Origin: CAUZJF01 sp965248605 | Lineage (GTDB): Bacteria > Chloroflexota > Dehalococcoidia > Lucifugimonadales > CAUZJF01 | Length of the DNA stretch: 64,000 nucleotides | Reading direction: 5' to 3' | Assembly (NCBI GenBank): GCA_965248605.1 | Contig: CBDFJV010000007.1 | Coordinates: forward strand, 3,131,666 to 3,195,665 | Part shown: positions 8,225-16,705 of the stretch, piece after piece | Numbering within the stretch: the stretch's first letter is position 1 | Layout: the number at the start of each line of letters is the position of its first letter | Notes under the pieces: model-generated | What the model was told of the DNA's origin: nothing | The model's input: only the letters and a program-made list of their open reading frames with translations | Databases searched by the model: none | Program-made: the position numbers and the translations under genes

Positions 8225-8776
8225 ATGGTTGAACGCAGCGTCAAATATACCGTACGGGACTACATGAATCTCCCCGAGTCCGAGGAGAAACGGTACGAGC
8301 TGATCGATGGAGAGCTTGACTTGGTACCTTCGCCGACTACTCAGCATCAGGACATCGTGGGGCGCCTCTTCTTGGTCCTCGCGAGGTTCGTCCAAGCGGG
8401 AAACCTCGGTCGAGTGTTTGTCGCGCCGTTGGATGTCGTGCTGTCCGAACATGACGTGCTGCAACCCGACTTGATGTACGTGTCTAAGGAACGAGAATCG
8501 ATCGTATCCGACCCAAACGTAAAAGGCGCGCCTAACATGGTTGTAGAAGTGCTCTCTCCAGCTACGGAGGACCGAGACCGGACCGTGAAGCGCGCCAGGT
8601 ACCTAAAGTATGGCGTCGTCGAATACTGGATCGTAGACCCGCAGTCGAGGACCATCGAAGTTCTACGTGCCGAAGCTACCAACTTCGAGACGGAGCGAAT
8701 CTATGCTCCTGGGACCACGATGGTCTCTCCTGAGCTCCCTGGCCTCGAGGTGGACGTCGCCAATATCTTCGCCTAG
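8225..8776 (+). CDS. Uma2-family (DUF820) PD-(D/E)xK nuclease-like protein
   Basis: A 183-residue protein of the Uma2 family, restriction-endonuclease-fold proteins that are often multicopy in cyanobacteria and Chloroflexota and of uncertain biological role. The fold's expected residues are present: E25 in YELIDGEL, D82 in LQPDLMYVS, E108 in MVVEVLSP, and K122/K128 in the KRARYLKYGVVEYWIVDP segment. Length is typical. The start is ATG 8225. It is convergent with the SDR gene. Confidence 0.88.
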   Translation: MVERSVKYTVRDYMNLPESEEKRYELIDGELDLVPSPTTQHQDIVGRLFLVLARFVQAGNLGRVFVAPLDVVLSEHDVLQPDLMYVSKERESIVSDPNVKGAPNMVVEVLSPATEDRDRTVKRARYLKYGVVEYWIVDPQSRTIEVLRAEATNFETERIYAPGTTMVSPELPGLEVDVANIFA

Positions 8777-8810
8777 GCTCTGTGTCGCGGGATCGGCTGT
8801 TCCGCTGTCT

Positions 8811-9770
8811 TCAGCCTTCCACTCGATGGCTTCGAGCGAACGCCCCCCAGGCGTCTCGCGATGAGTATTTGAGCTCCATCCCCGAAGCTTGCCTGAAGCT
8901 GTCCGCGCTGGCCGTCCAGCGGTACCTGATGAAGTTCAGCCCGCTCGAGCGCGAGTCCGACTGTAGCCGTAGCGCCCAAGTCGTATCGGTAGCCGCATAG
9001 AGCAGCGGCGCCGGTAGTCTGACGAGCCGCCGGCCCAATGCTGCGGCCATCTCGCTCCACTGGACCAAGCCGTCGCCGGCGATGTTGAACAGCCCAGGTA
9101 CGCTGTTCAGCGTGCAGTGAACCAGGGCGTCTGTTAAGTCGTCTTCGTGCAGGAGCTGCATCGGGGGATCGGCGCCTCTCACGGCCACCAGAAAGCGTCT
9201 CAAGAAGGCCCGTGCGATGAAGTTGTCGGCGCTGGGCCCCACGACGGGACAGGCCCGAAGAATTGTCGATTGGAAGCCCTCTTGGAGCTTGGTGAACACT
9301 TTGATCAGCGATTCAGCGGAGAGTTTGTCTTGACTGTATTCGAACCCCTCGACGGGGCGTGGCGGATCGTCTTCAGTGAGAAACTCGGGATTGTCGGCGT
9401 GCGCTCCGTAAACGCTTGTGCTGCTGAGGTAGACGATTCGCCCAACGCCCGTCTTGGCGCACCCTACGAGGACGCTCTCGGTGCCGGCGACGTTGGCGTA
9501 CCGGACCGCGGACCGGTCGCGGCTCGGCTTCAGGATGAACGCCAGGTGTACTACGACGTCGATCTCGTGAGACCGGAACGCTTCGGTCAAGGGCGCGGCG
9601 ACGTTTTGTTTGAGGAACACTACCTTGCTGGTGTGGGTGTAAGAGATGGGACGGACGTCGATTGCGAGGATGCGCTCTATCTGCGGCTCTCGTTCGAGAC
9701 GCCTGACCAGCTTTCCGCCGAGGTAGCCGGACGCGCCGGTTACGGCGATCCGTCGGGGGCCGTCACTCAT
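8811..9770 (-). CDS. NAD-dependent epimerase/dehydratase (extended SDR)
   Basis: A 319-residue extended short-chain dehydrogenase. The NAD-binding TGASGYLG is at 11-18, the D-V-V-V-H-L-A strand near 71-77, a catalytic-type Ser in LSSTSVYG, and the Y145-x3-K149 pair (YSQDK) is intact. Such enzymes usually act on nucleotide sugars or sterol-like substrates. It is the last gene of the 14-gene minus-strand run that begins with isoprenoid and hopanoid enzymes, and overlaps the preceding gene by 8 bases. The substrate is unknown; a role on a hopanoid side-chain sugar is conceivable but unproven. Confidence 0.85.
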   Translation of the reverse strand: MSDGPRRIAVTGASGYLGGKLVRRLEREPQIERILAIDVRPISYTHTSKVVFLKQNVAAPLTEAFRSHEIDVVVHLAFILKPSRDRSAVRYANVAGTESVLVGCAKTGVGRIVYLSSTSVYGAHADNPEFLTEDDPPRPVEGFEYSQDKLSAESLIKVFTKLQEGFQSTILRACPVVGPSADNFIARAFLRRFLVAVRGADPPMQLLHEDDLTDALVHCTLNSVPGLFNIAGDGLVQWSEMAAALGRRLVRLPAPLLYAATDTTWALRLQSDSRSSGLNFIRYRWTASADSFRQASGMELKYSSRDAWGAFARSHRVEG

Positions 9771-10134
9771 CCGCCACGATATCGGTGAAGTCGAACTTCA
9801 GCGTGCCCAGGCCCGGGACTTCGAATCCCATCTCGATCTTGTGAGAGCCAGGTTGCAGTTTATCGCCGTCGACCCAAACGTCGATGGCCTTGTTCATCGG
9901 GAGCGTGAACGGACTCTCCTCGGAAACTGAATCGAATGCGGTCTCCTGCCCGTCGAGGACGAAGAACGTTCGGTCCGGGGCGATCTCTTGGCCGTCGACC
10001 ACGACTGGCAGCATCCGTTTCGCGTAACCCGAGCCCAGCCCGTTCTTGAGCTGGAACTCGTAGCCTACCTCGCCATTTTTGAGGCTCTCTTTAACGTAGA
10101 GTCTTCGCAATAGGAATCCAGGTACCGATACCAT
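9763..10134 (-). CDS. Conserved 123-aa protein of unknown function
   Basis: Starts MVSVPGFLLRRLYVK and is largely beta-strand in character, with GFEF-type turns (YEFQLKNGLGSGYAKRM) and a C-terminal GFEVPGLGTLKFDFTD. There are no signal peptide and no catalytic motif that I can identify. The SDR gene overlaps its end by 8 bases, so the pair is translationally coupled. Domain databases may label homologues inconsistently; I do not assign a function. Confidence 0.65.
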   Translation of the reverse strand: MVSVPGFLLRRLYVKESLKNGEVGYEFQLKNGLGSGYAKRMLPVVVDGQEIAPDRTFFVLDGQETAFDSVSEESPFTLPMNKAIDVWVDGDKLQPGSHKIEMGFEVPGLGTLKFDFTDIVADE

Positions 10135-10177
10135 TAGGCGGAGTCTCCTAGAGTTCGTAGGTTCATCGCGTTCGTCC

Positions 10178-11047
10178 TCAAATCGGTGCGTCTAATCGCG
10201 CGGCGAAGTCGATAATAAGGTCCGCCAGCTCGTCCGGCCGCTCGAATTGAACGCCGTGGCCGCATTCCAGCCACTCGACCCGGAGCTTTGGGCACCGGTC
10301 CACGACGCTCTGGACTTCGTCCCTTTTGTAGCCGCCTTTCGTCGCGGCGACCAACAGCACGGGGCATCGGATCCGGTCGTAGGTGTCGAGGCCAGGGAGG
10401 TCTTGCTCTGCGACGGCTCGGTTTAGGGCCATGAAGTGATAAGGCGATAATCGGAAGCGAGGAAGCCCGTCGTTCCCCACGACGAAGTCCCGGCGAAGCT
10501 CGGCTTCCGAGCTCTCATTCGGGGCTTCAGGGCCGTCCGTCCGGACCCAGTCGATCAGTTCTTCGAGCTCGGCAGGCGTCCCTGCGAACTCAATCGCACG
10601 AGATATGACAGGGTGGGTTCTCAGTTGCTCTTCAAGCCGGACGAAGTCATCCTCGGTCATCTTTTTCTGCTTTCCAATGGAAAAGCCGTCTACGCAAACG
10701 ACGCCGGCGCAGCTTGAATAGAGGGCCGCATATTTCAGTCCGATCAAGCCACCCCACGAGTGCCCGACCACGATAGGCTCGTTAAGGCGCAAGGCTTCGT
10801 ACGAATAGTCCTCGGCGTCGTCCGACTGGCCGTGGCCTCGCTGGTCATATGCGACGGCCCTGAACGGACCGACCATCCGACGTGCAAATGCGTCCCACGA
10901 CGTCAGGTTAGGGCCCGGCCCGCCATGTACGAAGACAAGCGGCTGGCCTCGGCCCCCATAGTCCCGTACAGCGAGCCGAACGCCGCCGGAGTCTATGAAG
11001 AGGTCGGTCGTTTCAACAGTTCCCGAGGACGGGTTCCCGTGAGTCAT
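10178..11047 (-). CDS. Alpha/beta hydrolase
   Basis: A 289-residue alpha/beta-hydrolase-fold protein. The oxyanion loop HGGPG is at 41-45, the nucleophile elbow G-H-S97-W-G-G near 95-100, and the catalytic histidine is probably H264 (ECGHGVQFERP). The acid residue should be in the stretch after LLVAATK. The segment between SYEAL (82-86) and EPIVVG is about 12-15 residues shorter than usual, so the helix before the nucleophile strand is missing. ATG 11047 is preferred to upstream starts because it avoids overlap; it lies 10 bases after the aldolase stop in the same operon. Confidence 0.82.
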   Translation of the reverse strand: MTHGNPSSGTVETTDLFIDSGGVRLAVRDYGGRGQPLVFVHGGPGPNLTSWDAFARRMVGPFRAVAYDQRGHGQSDDAEDYSYEALRLNEPIVVGHSWGGLIGLKYAALYSSCAGVVCVDGFSIGKQKKMTEDDFVRLEEQLRTHPVISRAIEFAGTPAELEELIDWVRTDGPEAPNESSEAELRRDFVVGNDGLPRFRLSPYHFMALNRAVAEQDLPGLDTYDRIRCPVLLVAATKGGYKRDEVQSVVDRCPKLRVEWLECGHGVQFERPDELADLIIDFAARLDAPI

Positions 11048-11057
11048 CGCGCGTTCT

Positions 11058-11732
11058 CTAGTGTGGATTGCCGTCGATCCTTCTGCGCATTTCGTAGATC
11101 GCCTTCTCAGCCTCAAGGACCTCAGAGGGGAGGCTGTGGATCTTGCCAAGTGAGGATGCGTAGACGAAGACTTTCGCCGCGCGTTCGGTGAACTCGCACA
11201 CGTCCAGAGCTTCGGCCAGGTCGCGGCCCACCCCGACAGCGCCGTGGCTCCTAATGAGCGCCGCGCCCCGGTCGCCGAGCGCCCTGCACACATTGTCGGC
11301 CAGCTCCTGGCTCGAGGGGAAGGCGTATTCGGACACCTTTATAGCCCCTCCCACGACGACGGCCATCTCATCGACGATGGGCGGGATTTCGAGACCCACA
11401 ACCGCGGCCACGGTGGCGAAGGTGGGGTGGGTGTGTATGACCGCGCCGACGTCTGGTCGTGCCCGGTAGACTGCCACATGCAGCAACGCCTCGGACGACG
11501 GCGTCGGGCCCGGCTCGACGGGCTCCAGGTCGAAGTCGACGATCGCGACGTTGTGGGGCCCGAGATCGTCAGATCGCGCACCCGCCCCCGTGATCGCCAG
11601 TAGCTCCTGGGATCCTTCATTCGCCAGCCTGACGCTGACGTTGCCGCTGGAGCCCGTCGTCAGGCCCAGCTCAGCGATGCGCCGTGCTGTCTCGACGACG
11701 TTGCGCTTTTCGGATTCCCATCTCGAAGTCAT
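11058..11732 (-). CDS. Class II aldolase / adducin-family protein
   Basis: A 224-residue zinc-dependent aldolase of the L-fuculose-phosphate / L-ribulose-5-phosphate 4-epimerase family. The substrate loop GSSGNVS is at 27-33, the catalytic acid E81 follows PSS, and the metal ligands are H100, H102 (HTHP) and H163 (RSHGAV). Such enzymes cleave phosphorylated sugars or sugar acids to dihydroxyacetone phosphate or glycolaldehyde plus a second fragment. It lies between an FGGY kinase and an alpha/beta hydrolase with 10-15-base gaps, consistent with a kinase-then-aldolase pathway. Confidence 0.88.
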   Translation of the reverse strand: MTSRWESEKRNVVETARRIAELGLTTGSSGNVSVRLANEGSQELLAITGAGARSDDLGPHNVAIVDFDLEPVEPGPTPSSEALLHVAVYRARPDVGAVIHTHPTFATVAAVVGLEIPPIVDEMAVVVGGAIKVSEYAFPSSQELADNVCRALGDRGAALIRSHGAVGVGRDLAEALDVCEFTERAAKVFVYASSLGKIHSLPSEVLEAEKAIYEMRRRIDGNPH

Positions 11733-11747
11733 GATCGCTCTCGCGCC

Positions 11748-13268
11748 TTATACAGGCAGGCGTCGCATTTCCTTTTCGAGTGTAGCCCATCTTTGGTAAT
11801 GGTCCGCATACTCTCCGGCAGTCCTCGGGTCAGGCTCCAGTACGGTCGCGGAGTACCTAATACTCCCAGCCACTTCATCGAGAGACGCAAACTCCCCGAT
11901 CGCCGTAAGCGCGCAAAGATACGCGCCCGTCGCACTGACATCCGGAGTCGAAGCAACGCGAATGGGTCTCGCAAGAACGTCTCTCAAGATGTCGACCCAG
12001 GTTCTAGTCCGGGTCATGCCGCCCCCAACGGCGACCTCCGCCAGCGTCTGACCGATCGCCGCTTCGGCCTGTTCCAGGTTTGCCCTCACGGCGTAGGCTA
12101 TCGCTTCGAGCGCCGCCCGCGCCAGGTGCCCCCTGCTAGTATCGCTGAAGGTGAGAGGAACAGGAAAAACAATCCCGCCGGTCCGGAGCCCGAGGTCTGC
12201 CATGTCCATGCGGGACGGTCCGAGAAACGCGGTGACCCCCTCCGATCCAATAGGCGCGTTGGAGGCCATCGCGTCCATGTCTTCGAAGGAAGACACGTGC
12301 CCACCCCAGACCGTGTCTGCGAGCCATTGGTACGAGTTCCCCGCGTCCCCTGCCGTGCTCTCTAACACCCATTTGCCTGGAGTAAGAAAACAGCCCGCCC
12401 AGGTTCGTCGGTCCGAAGACAGGACGGGTCGTCCGGTGATTGTTTGTAGCGTCACACTCCACCCGGCGACGACTCCTGCTTCGTATTCGTCGTGCACCCC
12501 CATGCCCAGAAGGCCACATTGGGTGTCGGCGCCGCTCGTAGCTACCACCGTGCTGGGAGACAGCCCCGTCGACCGCGACGCCTGCTCCGCTACCGCTCCC
12601 ACGGCGCTTCCTGCCTGCGCCAGCGGCAAATGCCCGATGTCGACGAAGCCCAGCTCACCCAACAGCCCGGTAGCCCACCGCCGTTCGGCGATATCGAGAA
12701 GGCCCGCGTCCCCGGCCAACGTGGCTTCGCTGGCCATCACGCCCGACAGCCTGTACACGAGCCAATCGGCTATGGTCAAGACCGTTACGACGTTGCTGTA
12801 GAGGTCTGGCCGATTGTTCTGGAACCATCGCAGCTTGGCAGGGGCGAATAGGAACGAAGGCGTGTGGCCTGTGGTCGTGTAGACCCCGGAGCCCATCTCC
12901 TCGTCGATGGCTCCACCTTCGAAGACGGCTCGGAGGTCGAGGTTCGGCCCAGCGTAAAGCTCGCGCCCTGCCGTGTCCAGGAAGACGACCCCCTGGCGCT
13001 GGCTCGTAGCTGTAACGGCAGCGACCTCGCTCGGCGAGGCGCCAGACTCGTGTAGCGCGCGTGACATCGTCTCGCAGATGCGGAGCCACGTGGCGTCCGC
13101 ATCGAACTCGCGGGCGTAGGGTGAGATGTCGTCGGTGGGCCTGTAGGCCCAGGCGCCGGCTTCGGTGCCCACGATTCGCCCGCTCTTGTCGAAGACGTGG
13201 CATCGGACGGTGCTGCTACCCGCGTCCAGAACGACGATGTATCGCTCAACCACGACGGTCCCACGCAT
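11748..13268 (-). CDS. FGGY-family carbohydrate kinase
   Basis: A 506-residue ATP-dependent sugar or polyol kinase similar to xylulokinases. The N-terminal ATPase loop is LDAGSST (14-20), the catalytic base is D248 (TSGADTQCG), and the C-terminal domain carries the ADP-site VGGGMTRTRTW and an ATGAYLCAL motif. The length is normal. ATG 13268 overlaps the dehydrogenase by 23 bases; the in-frame GTG at 13253 is an alternative start. The substrate is not predictable; the neighbouring aldolase suggests the product is cleaved. In Bacillus subtilis the yoaC/yoaD pair is a similar kinase/hydroxyacid-dehydrogenase neighbourhood, though of unsettled function. Confidence 0.9.
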   Translation of the reverse strand: MRGTVVVERYIVVLDAGSSTVRCHVFDKSGRIVGTEAGAWAYRPTDDISPYAREFDADATWLRICETMSRALHESGASPSEVAAVTATSQRQGVVFLDTAGRELYAGPNLDLRAVFEGGAIDEEMGSGVYTTTGHTPSFLFAPAKLRWFQNNRPDLYSNVVTVLTIADWLVYRLSGVMASEATLAGDAGLLDIAERRWATGLLGELGFVDIGHLPLAQAGSAVGAVAEQASRSTGLSPSTVVATSGADTQCGLLGMGVHDEYEAGVVAGWSVTLQTITGRPVLSSDRRTWAGCFLTPGKWVLESTAGDAGNSYQWLADTVWGGHVSSFEDMDAMASNAPIGSEGVTAFLGPSRMDMADLGLRTGGIVFPVPLTFSDTSRGHLARAALEAIAYAVRANLEQAEAAIGQTLAEVAVGGGMTRTRTWVDILRDVLARPIRVASTPDVSATGAYLCALTAIGEFASLDEVAGSIRYSATVLEPDPRTAGEYADHYQRWATLEKEMRRLPV

Positions 13269-14253
13269 CGGCGTTCACCAGGTTTCGGGGCCGCTCTCCG
13301 TCGAGGAATCGCAGTATGTCGTCGGTCATCATTGTCGAGTGTCGCTCGATCGTCTCGGCAGTCGCTCCGCCAATGTGGGGCGTCAACACGATGTTGTCTA
13401 GCGTGAGAAGCGGGCTGTTTGGCGCGACAGGCTGGGTTTCGAAGACATCCATCGCCACACCCGCAATCCTCTTCTCGCGGAGCGCGTCGACGAGCGCCTC
13501 TTCGCCAACGATGGACGCGTCTGACAGGTTCACGATGTAGGCCGTAGAGGGCATTAGACCGATCCTGCGGGCATCCAGGAGCCCGGCCGTCTCGGGCGTC
13601 GCTGGCGCATGAATCGCAACGACGTCCGATGCGGTCAGCAGGTCGTCCAGCTCAACCATGCGAACGACATCCGGCGGTTGGTCCACATATGGGTCGTATG
13701 CGAGGCAGGTCATGCCGAAGGCCTGTGCCAGCGCCGCGGTCTTTCGACCAACGGCTCCCAGGCCAATGATCCCGAGCGTTCGTCCGGCGAGCTCGACGCC
13801 CCGCATCGAGAGGTACGGCTCCACGGGGTTCTGCCACCGGCCGTCTTTGACGTACCGATCGGCCTGAGGGACCTGCCTTGCCAGCGCCAGCATCAAGCCT
13901 AACGCATGCTCGGCCACGGCCTGCGCATTTCTGGCCGGCGTGTTTACGACGACCACACCGTGCCGAGTCGCGGCCTCAACGTCGATCTGATGTGTCGTCG
14001 CGCGACAGATGCCGACGAATCTTAGCGACGATGCGCCTGTGAACGCCTCTTCGAACACGAAGTCCGACTCCACGACGAGAACGTGTGTACCGTCGTCGCG
14101 CAGCCGTGCCGCGAGCTGATCCGGGTCCTGCAGCCGCCGCGTCTCCATCCAGCTTTCGTAGGCCACGGTCATGCGTTCACGTAGTCTGCCCAGCTGTTCG
14201 TCCGTAAAGGGTGCGAGCACGAGTGCCGCGGGTTTGTAAGACTGTTCTGCCAA
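13246..14253 (-). CDS. D-2-hydroxyacid dehydrogenase homologue lacking the catalytic Arg
   Basis: A 335-residue protein with the two-domain D-isomer-specific 2-hydroxyacid dehydrogenase fold. The Rossmann loop GLGAVG is at 164-169. The conserved Glu (E272 in DVFETQP) and His (H293 in LTPHIGG) are present, but the segment that normally reads N-x-(A/S)-R-G is N242-L-S-D245-A-S, so the substrate-binding arginine is an aspartate. Either the substrate is not a simple 2-hydroxyacid or catalysis is lost. It begins 7 bases after the hpnE stop, which directly joins the hopanoid genes to the kinase/aldolase module. Confidence 0.88.
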   Translation of the reverse strand: MAEQSYKPAALVLAPFTDEQLGRLRERMTVAYESWMETRRLQDPDQLAARLRDDGTHVLVVESDFVFEEAFTGASSLRFVGICRATTHQIDVEAATRHGVVVVNTPARNAQAVAEHALGLMLALARQVPQADRYVKDGRWQNPVEPYLSMRGVELAGRTLGIIGLGAVGRKTAALAQAFGMTCLAYDPYVDQPPDVVRMVELDDLLTASDVVAIHAPATPETAGLLDARRIGLMPSTAYIVNLSDASIVGEEALVDALREKRIAGVAMDVFETQPVAPNSPLLTLDNIVLTPHIGGATAETIERHSTMMTDDILRFLDGERPRNLVNADAWDRRG

Positions 14254-14260
14254 AATACGA

Positions 14261-15673
14261 CTACGCCGCGCTGTGTTCTCGCTCTGCGACGAGGTCCGCG
14301 GCGAAGACGCCGCTGCGGACCGCGCTCTCCATCGTCGCGGGCCAGCCTGTTTGCGTCCAGTCCCCGGCCAGATAGAGGTTCGGGATCGGCGTCGCTTGAG
14401 GGAGGCGATGTCTCGCCGCGCCCGGTAGGGAGCGGAAGGTGGCGTTCAGCTCTTTCACGACGTGAAACCGCTCGAGCGTGGCGTCGGCCGCCCGTGGAAA
14501 AAGTCGGGCCATTTCGACGGTGAACTGCTCAATCAGCTCTTCCTTGGGGGTGTCTACGAACGCCCACGCCCCGCTTAGCGAAACGCAGACGTACTGGCCG
14601 TTCTCGCTGCCGCGATCCTGAATGAAGCTCTTGTTGAATACCCATTGCACGGGGCTTTCGAGGAACGCTACGAAGTCCTCGTCCATGATCTCTCGGTCGT
14701 ACCACAGATGAATCCCTACTATCGGCGACGAATCAAGCTCGTCCGCAACGCTGAAGTGGGGGCTAGAGCTCGCCTCTTCGGGCAGGACTTCGAGCAGCGT
14801 TTTATGGGGCAGGGCCGAAATGTAGGCGTCCCCCTCCAGAAGATCGCCGTTGGAGAGCTTTATTCCACTAACTCTCCCGTCATTGACGAGGACCGAGCTC
14901 ACGGACCGGCCCAGTGCCAGCTCGCCTCCCCTCGCCTCGATGTAGCGCTGTGCGGGCTCGCCGTTCAGGGACGTAAGCCCCACTCTCGCGAGGCCAATCG
15001 ACGCATCCCTGGGCCCTTTGAGGAGCGCCTCCTGAAAGACCATGAGCCCCATGTCGGCGCTGACGTCGCGAACATCGTCGTTCAAGGCAGGCAGTATGAA
15101 GAGGTTCCAGAGGTTTTCGATCGCGGGGTCTGTCTGGCCGTGCCGTTTTAGCCAGTCGTAGAAGGACTCGCTGTCGAGCTCCGCCGACCGCTTTGAGCGA
15201 CGAGTCAGCTTGACCACAAGTAGCCCGTAGACGACGAGCAGCTTGTCTTTCAGGCCGACGTGTGGATAGGTTAGGAACGACGGGAGGAGGTGCAGCCGGC
15301 CCAGCCAGGCCTTGCTGGCGAGCGTTGCGGAAACTCCGTTTCTGACGACCTTGGTGTGGAGCTTGTCCGGGAGATACGTCTTGTCCGTGGCTCCGATGGC
15401 GTCGAGGTAGTCCCGGTAGTAGGAGTTGCATCCGAGGAAGACGTGCTGGCCGTTGTCCACTTCGACAGTGTCGTCTCCCTCGCCCTCGCGGAAGGAGAAG
15501 GCGCGTCCGCCGAGAAAGGGGCGCTTTTCGACCAGGGTGACTGAGAATCCATGCTCAAGCAGGCGACGGGCAGCGGACAGCCCGGCCAGCCCCCCGCCGA
15601 GGACGATTATCTTCTTAGGGGATACGCGGCCGGTAGCAGGCTCGTCGCCCATAACCTCGCCATGAGAAGCCAT
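14261..15673 (-). CDS. hpnE: Hydroxysqualene dehydroxylase
   Basis: A 470-residue FAD-dependent amine-oxidase-superfamily protein that converts hydroxysqualene to squalene, the third step of the HpnCDE route. The dinucleotide-binding GGGLAG is at 26-31 with VEKRPFLGGRA following, and the C-terminal flavin site is YLAGDWTQTGWPATMESAVRSG-like. The start ATG 15673 overlaps the end of hpnD by 67 bases; the internal ATG at 15652 would also work. Gene order and identity with hpnC and hpnD make the assignment firm. Confidence 0.93.
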   Translation of the reverse strand: MASHGEVMGDEPATGRVSPKKIIVLGGGLAGLSAARRLLEHGFSVTLVEKRPFLGGRAFSFREGEGDDTVEVDNGQHVFLGCNSYYRDYLDAIGATDKTYLPDKLHTKVVRNGVSATLASKAWLGRLHLLPSFLTYPHVGLKDKLLVVYGLLVVKLTRRSKRSAELDSESFYDWLKRHGQTDPAIENLWNLFILPALNDDVRDVSADMGLMVFQEALLKGPRDASIGLARVGLTSLNGEPAQRYIEARGGELALGRSVSSVLVNDGRVSGIKLSNGDLLEGDAYISALPHKTLLEVLPEEASSSPHFSVADELDSSPIVGIHLWYDREIMDEDFVAFLESPVQWVFNKSFIQDRGSENGQYVCVSLSGAWAFVDTPKEELIEQFTVEMARLFPRAADATLERFHVVKELNATFRSLPGAARHRLPQATPIPNLYLAGDWTQTGWPATMESAVRSGVFAADLVAEREHSAA

Positions 15674-16482
15674 TTCTGCCTGGAGGTTAGCCCGATCCGA
15701 CGCTGGAAGACGTCGAAGTCGGCCGCCTCGATTCGATCGAGGATCGCGCTGTATACCGCATGGAGCACGGCCGGACAGGCCCGCGTCTGGGGCGGAAGGA
15801 GGGGGAAAAGCTGCTTACCCTTATCGAAGTACTCCCTGGCCCGCGCTATTTGGAACCGCATGAGTGCCCGGAAAGCGTCGTTCACAACGCCCTCTTGCAG
15901 CTCACGTTCAGAGTACCCGAACCTGTAGATCTCGTCTAGCGGGAGATAGATGCGGCCCCTGGCGGCGTCCTCCCTGAGGTCTCGCACGATGTTCGTAAGC
16001 TGCATCGCCAGACCGAGGTCGACCGCGTGGTCCTCCGCAACGGGCTGCTCGTACCCGAAGACCTTGATACTAACAAGGCCGACCACCGATGCGACCTTGT
16101 AGCAGTACTCTCTCAGCTCGTCGAAGCTCTGATACCGGGTCACGGCGAGGTCTATCTCGACCCCGGAGACTATCTCTTCCAGATAGTCTCCGGGTATGTC
16201 GAACGAGTCGGTAGTGTCCTTCAGCGCGACGAAGACCGGGTCCGCCTGACCGTCCAGGCCGTTGCGGATATGATCACGGATTTCGGCGAACTGCCGTCGC
16301 TTTTCGTCCGGTGTTTCGTCGCCATCGGCCACGTCATCGCACAGGCGGCAGAAAGCATATGCTGCGTGAATTGCGCGGCGTTTACGCGGTGGAAGCGTGC
16401 GAAAGGCATAGGAAAAATTCCTCGCCTCGGCCTTGGTGATCCGCTCGCAGTGTGCGTAGGCCAGTTCCAGTTCCGTAGCCAT
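15607..16482 (-). CDS. hpnD: Presqualene diphosphate synthase
   Basis: A 291-residue squalene/phytoene synthase-family enzyme that condenses two farnesyl diphosphates to presqualene diphosphate. The first Asp-rich motif is D49-D-V-A-D53 (CDDVADG) and the second NIVRDLREDA lies near 167-176, followed by GRIYLP. I choose ATG 16482 (MATELELAYAHC) because the family begins with this segment; a frame-open ATG at 16545 lies inside a REP-like repeat. It is downstream of hpnC. Confidence 0.93.
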   Translation of the reverse strand: MATELELAYAHCERITKAEARNFSYAFRTLPPRKRRAIHAAYAFCRLCDDVADGDETPDEKRRQFAEIRDHIRNGLDGQADPVFVALKDTTDSFDIPGDYLEEIVSGVEIDLAVTRYQSFDELREYCYKVASVVGLVSIKVFGYEQPVAEDHAVDLGLAMQLTNIVRDLREDAARGRIYLPLDEIYRFGYSERELQEGVVNDAFRALMRFQIARAREYFDKGKQLFPLLPPQTRACPAVLHAVYSAILDRIEAADFDVFQRRIGLTSRQKWLLMARLWATSLLPAAYPLRR

Positions 16483-16542
16483 TTGTCGTGCCGTTTTGTC
16501 AGTCCCTTCCAGTTTCAGCCGAGTACTGAAACGAATGCCTAT

Positions 16543-16647
16543 CATTCCGAGCGGAGCGAGGAATCCAAGTGACCCCGTTGCAGAACGTGGTGTCTGCCGT
16601 AAGCTGCGACCTTAGATTCTTCGATTGCTCCGCTCACTCAGAATGAC
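16543..16647. repeat. REP-like inverted repeat between hpnC and hpnD
   Basis: Left arm ATTCCGAGCGGAGCGAGGAAT (16544-16564, nearly palindromic itself) and right arm AGATTCTTCG...GCTCCGCTCA...AGAATGACA (16613-16647) form an imperfect long inverted repeat around a 48-base centre. This is the type of dispersed extragenic palindrome seen in many bacterial genomes. It may lower expression of the genes beyond it. Confidence 0.65.
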
Positions 16648-16705
16648 AGACAAGGTAGTCATTGGGTCATATCCGGCCAATAAACCGGTCGTCGCCGCTT
16701 GGGAA

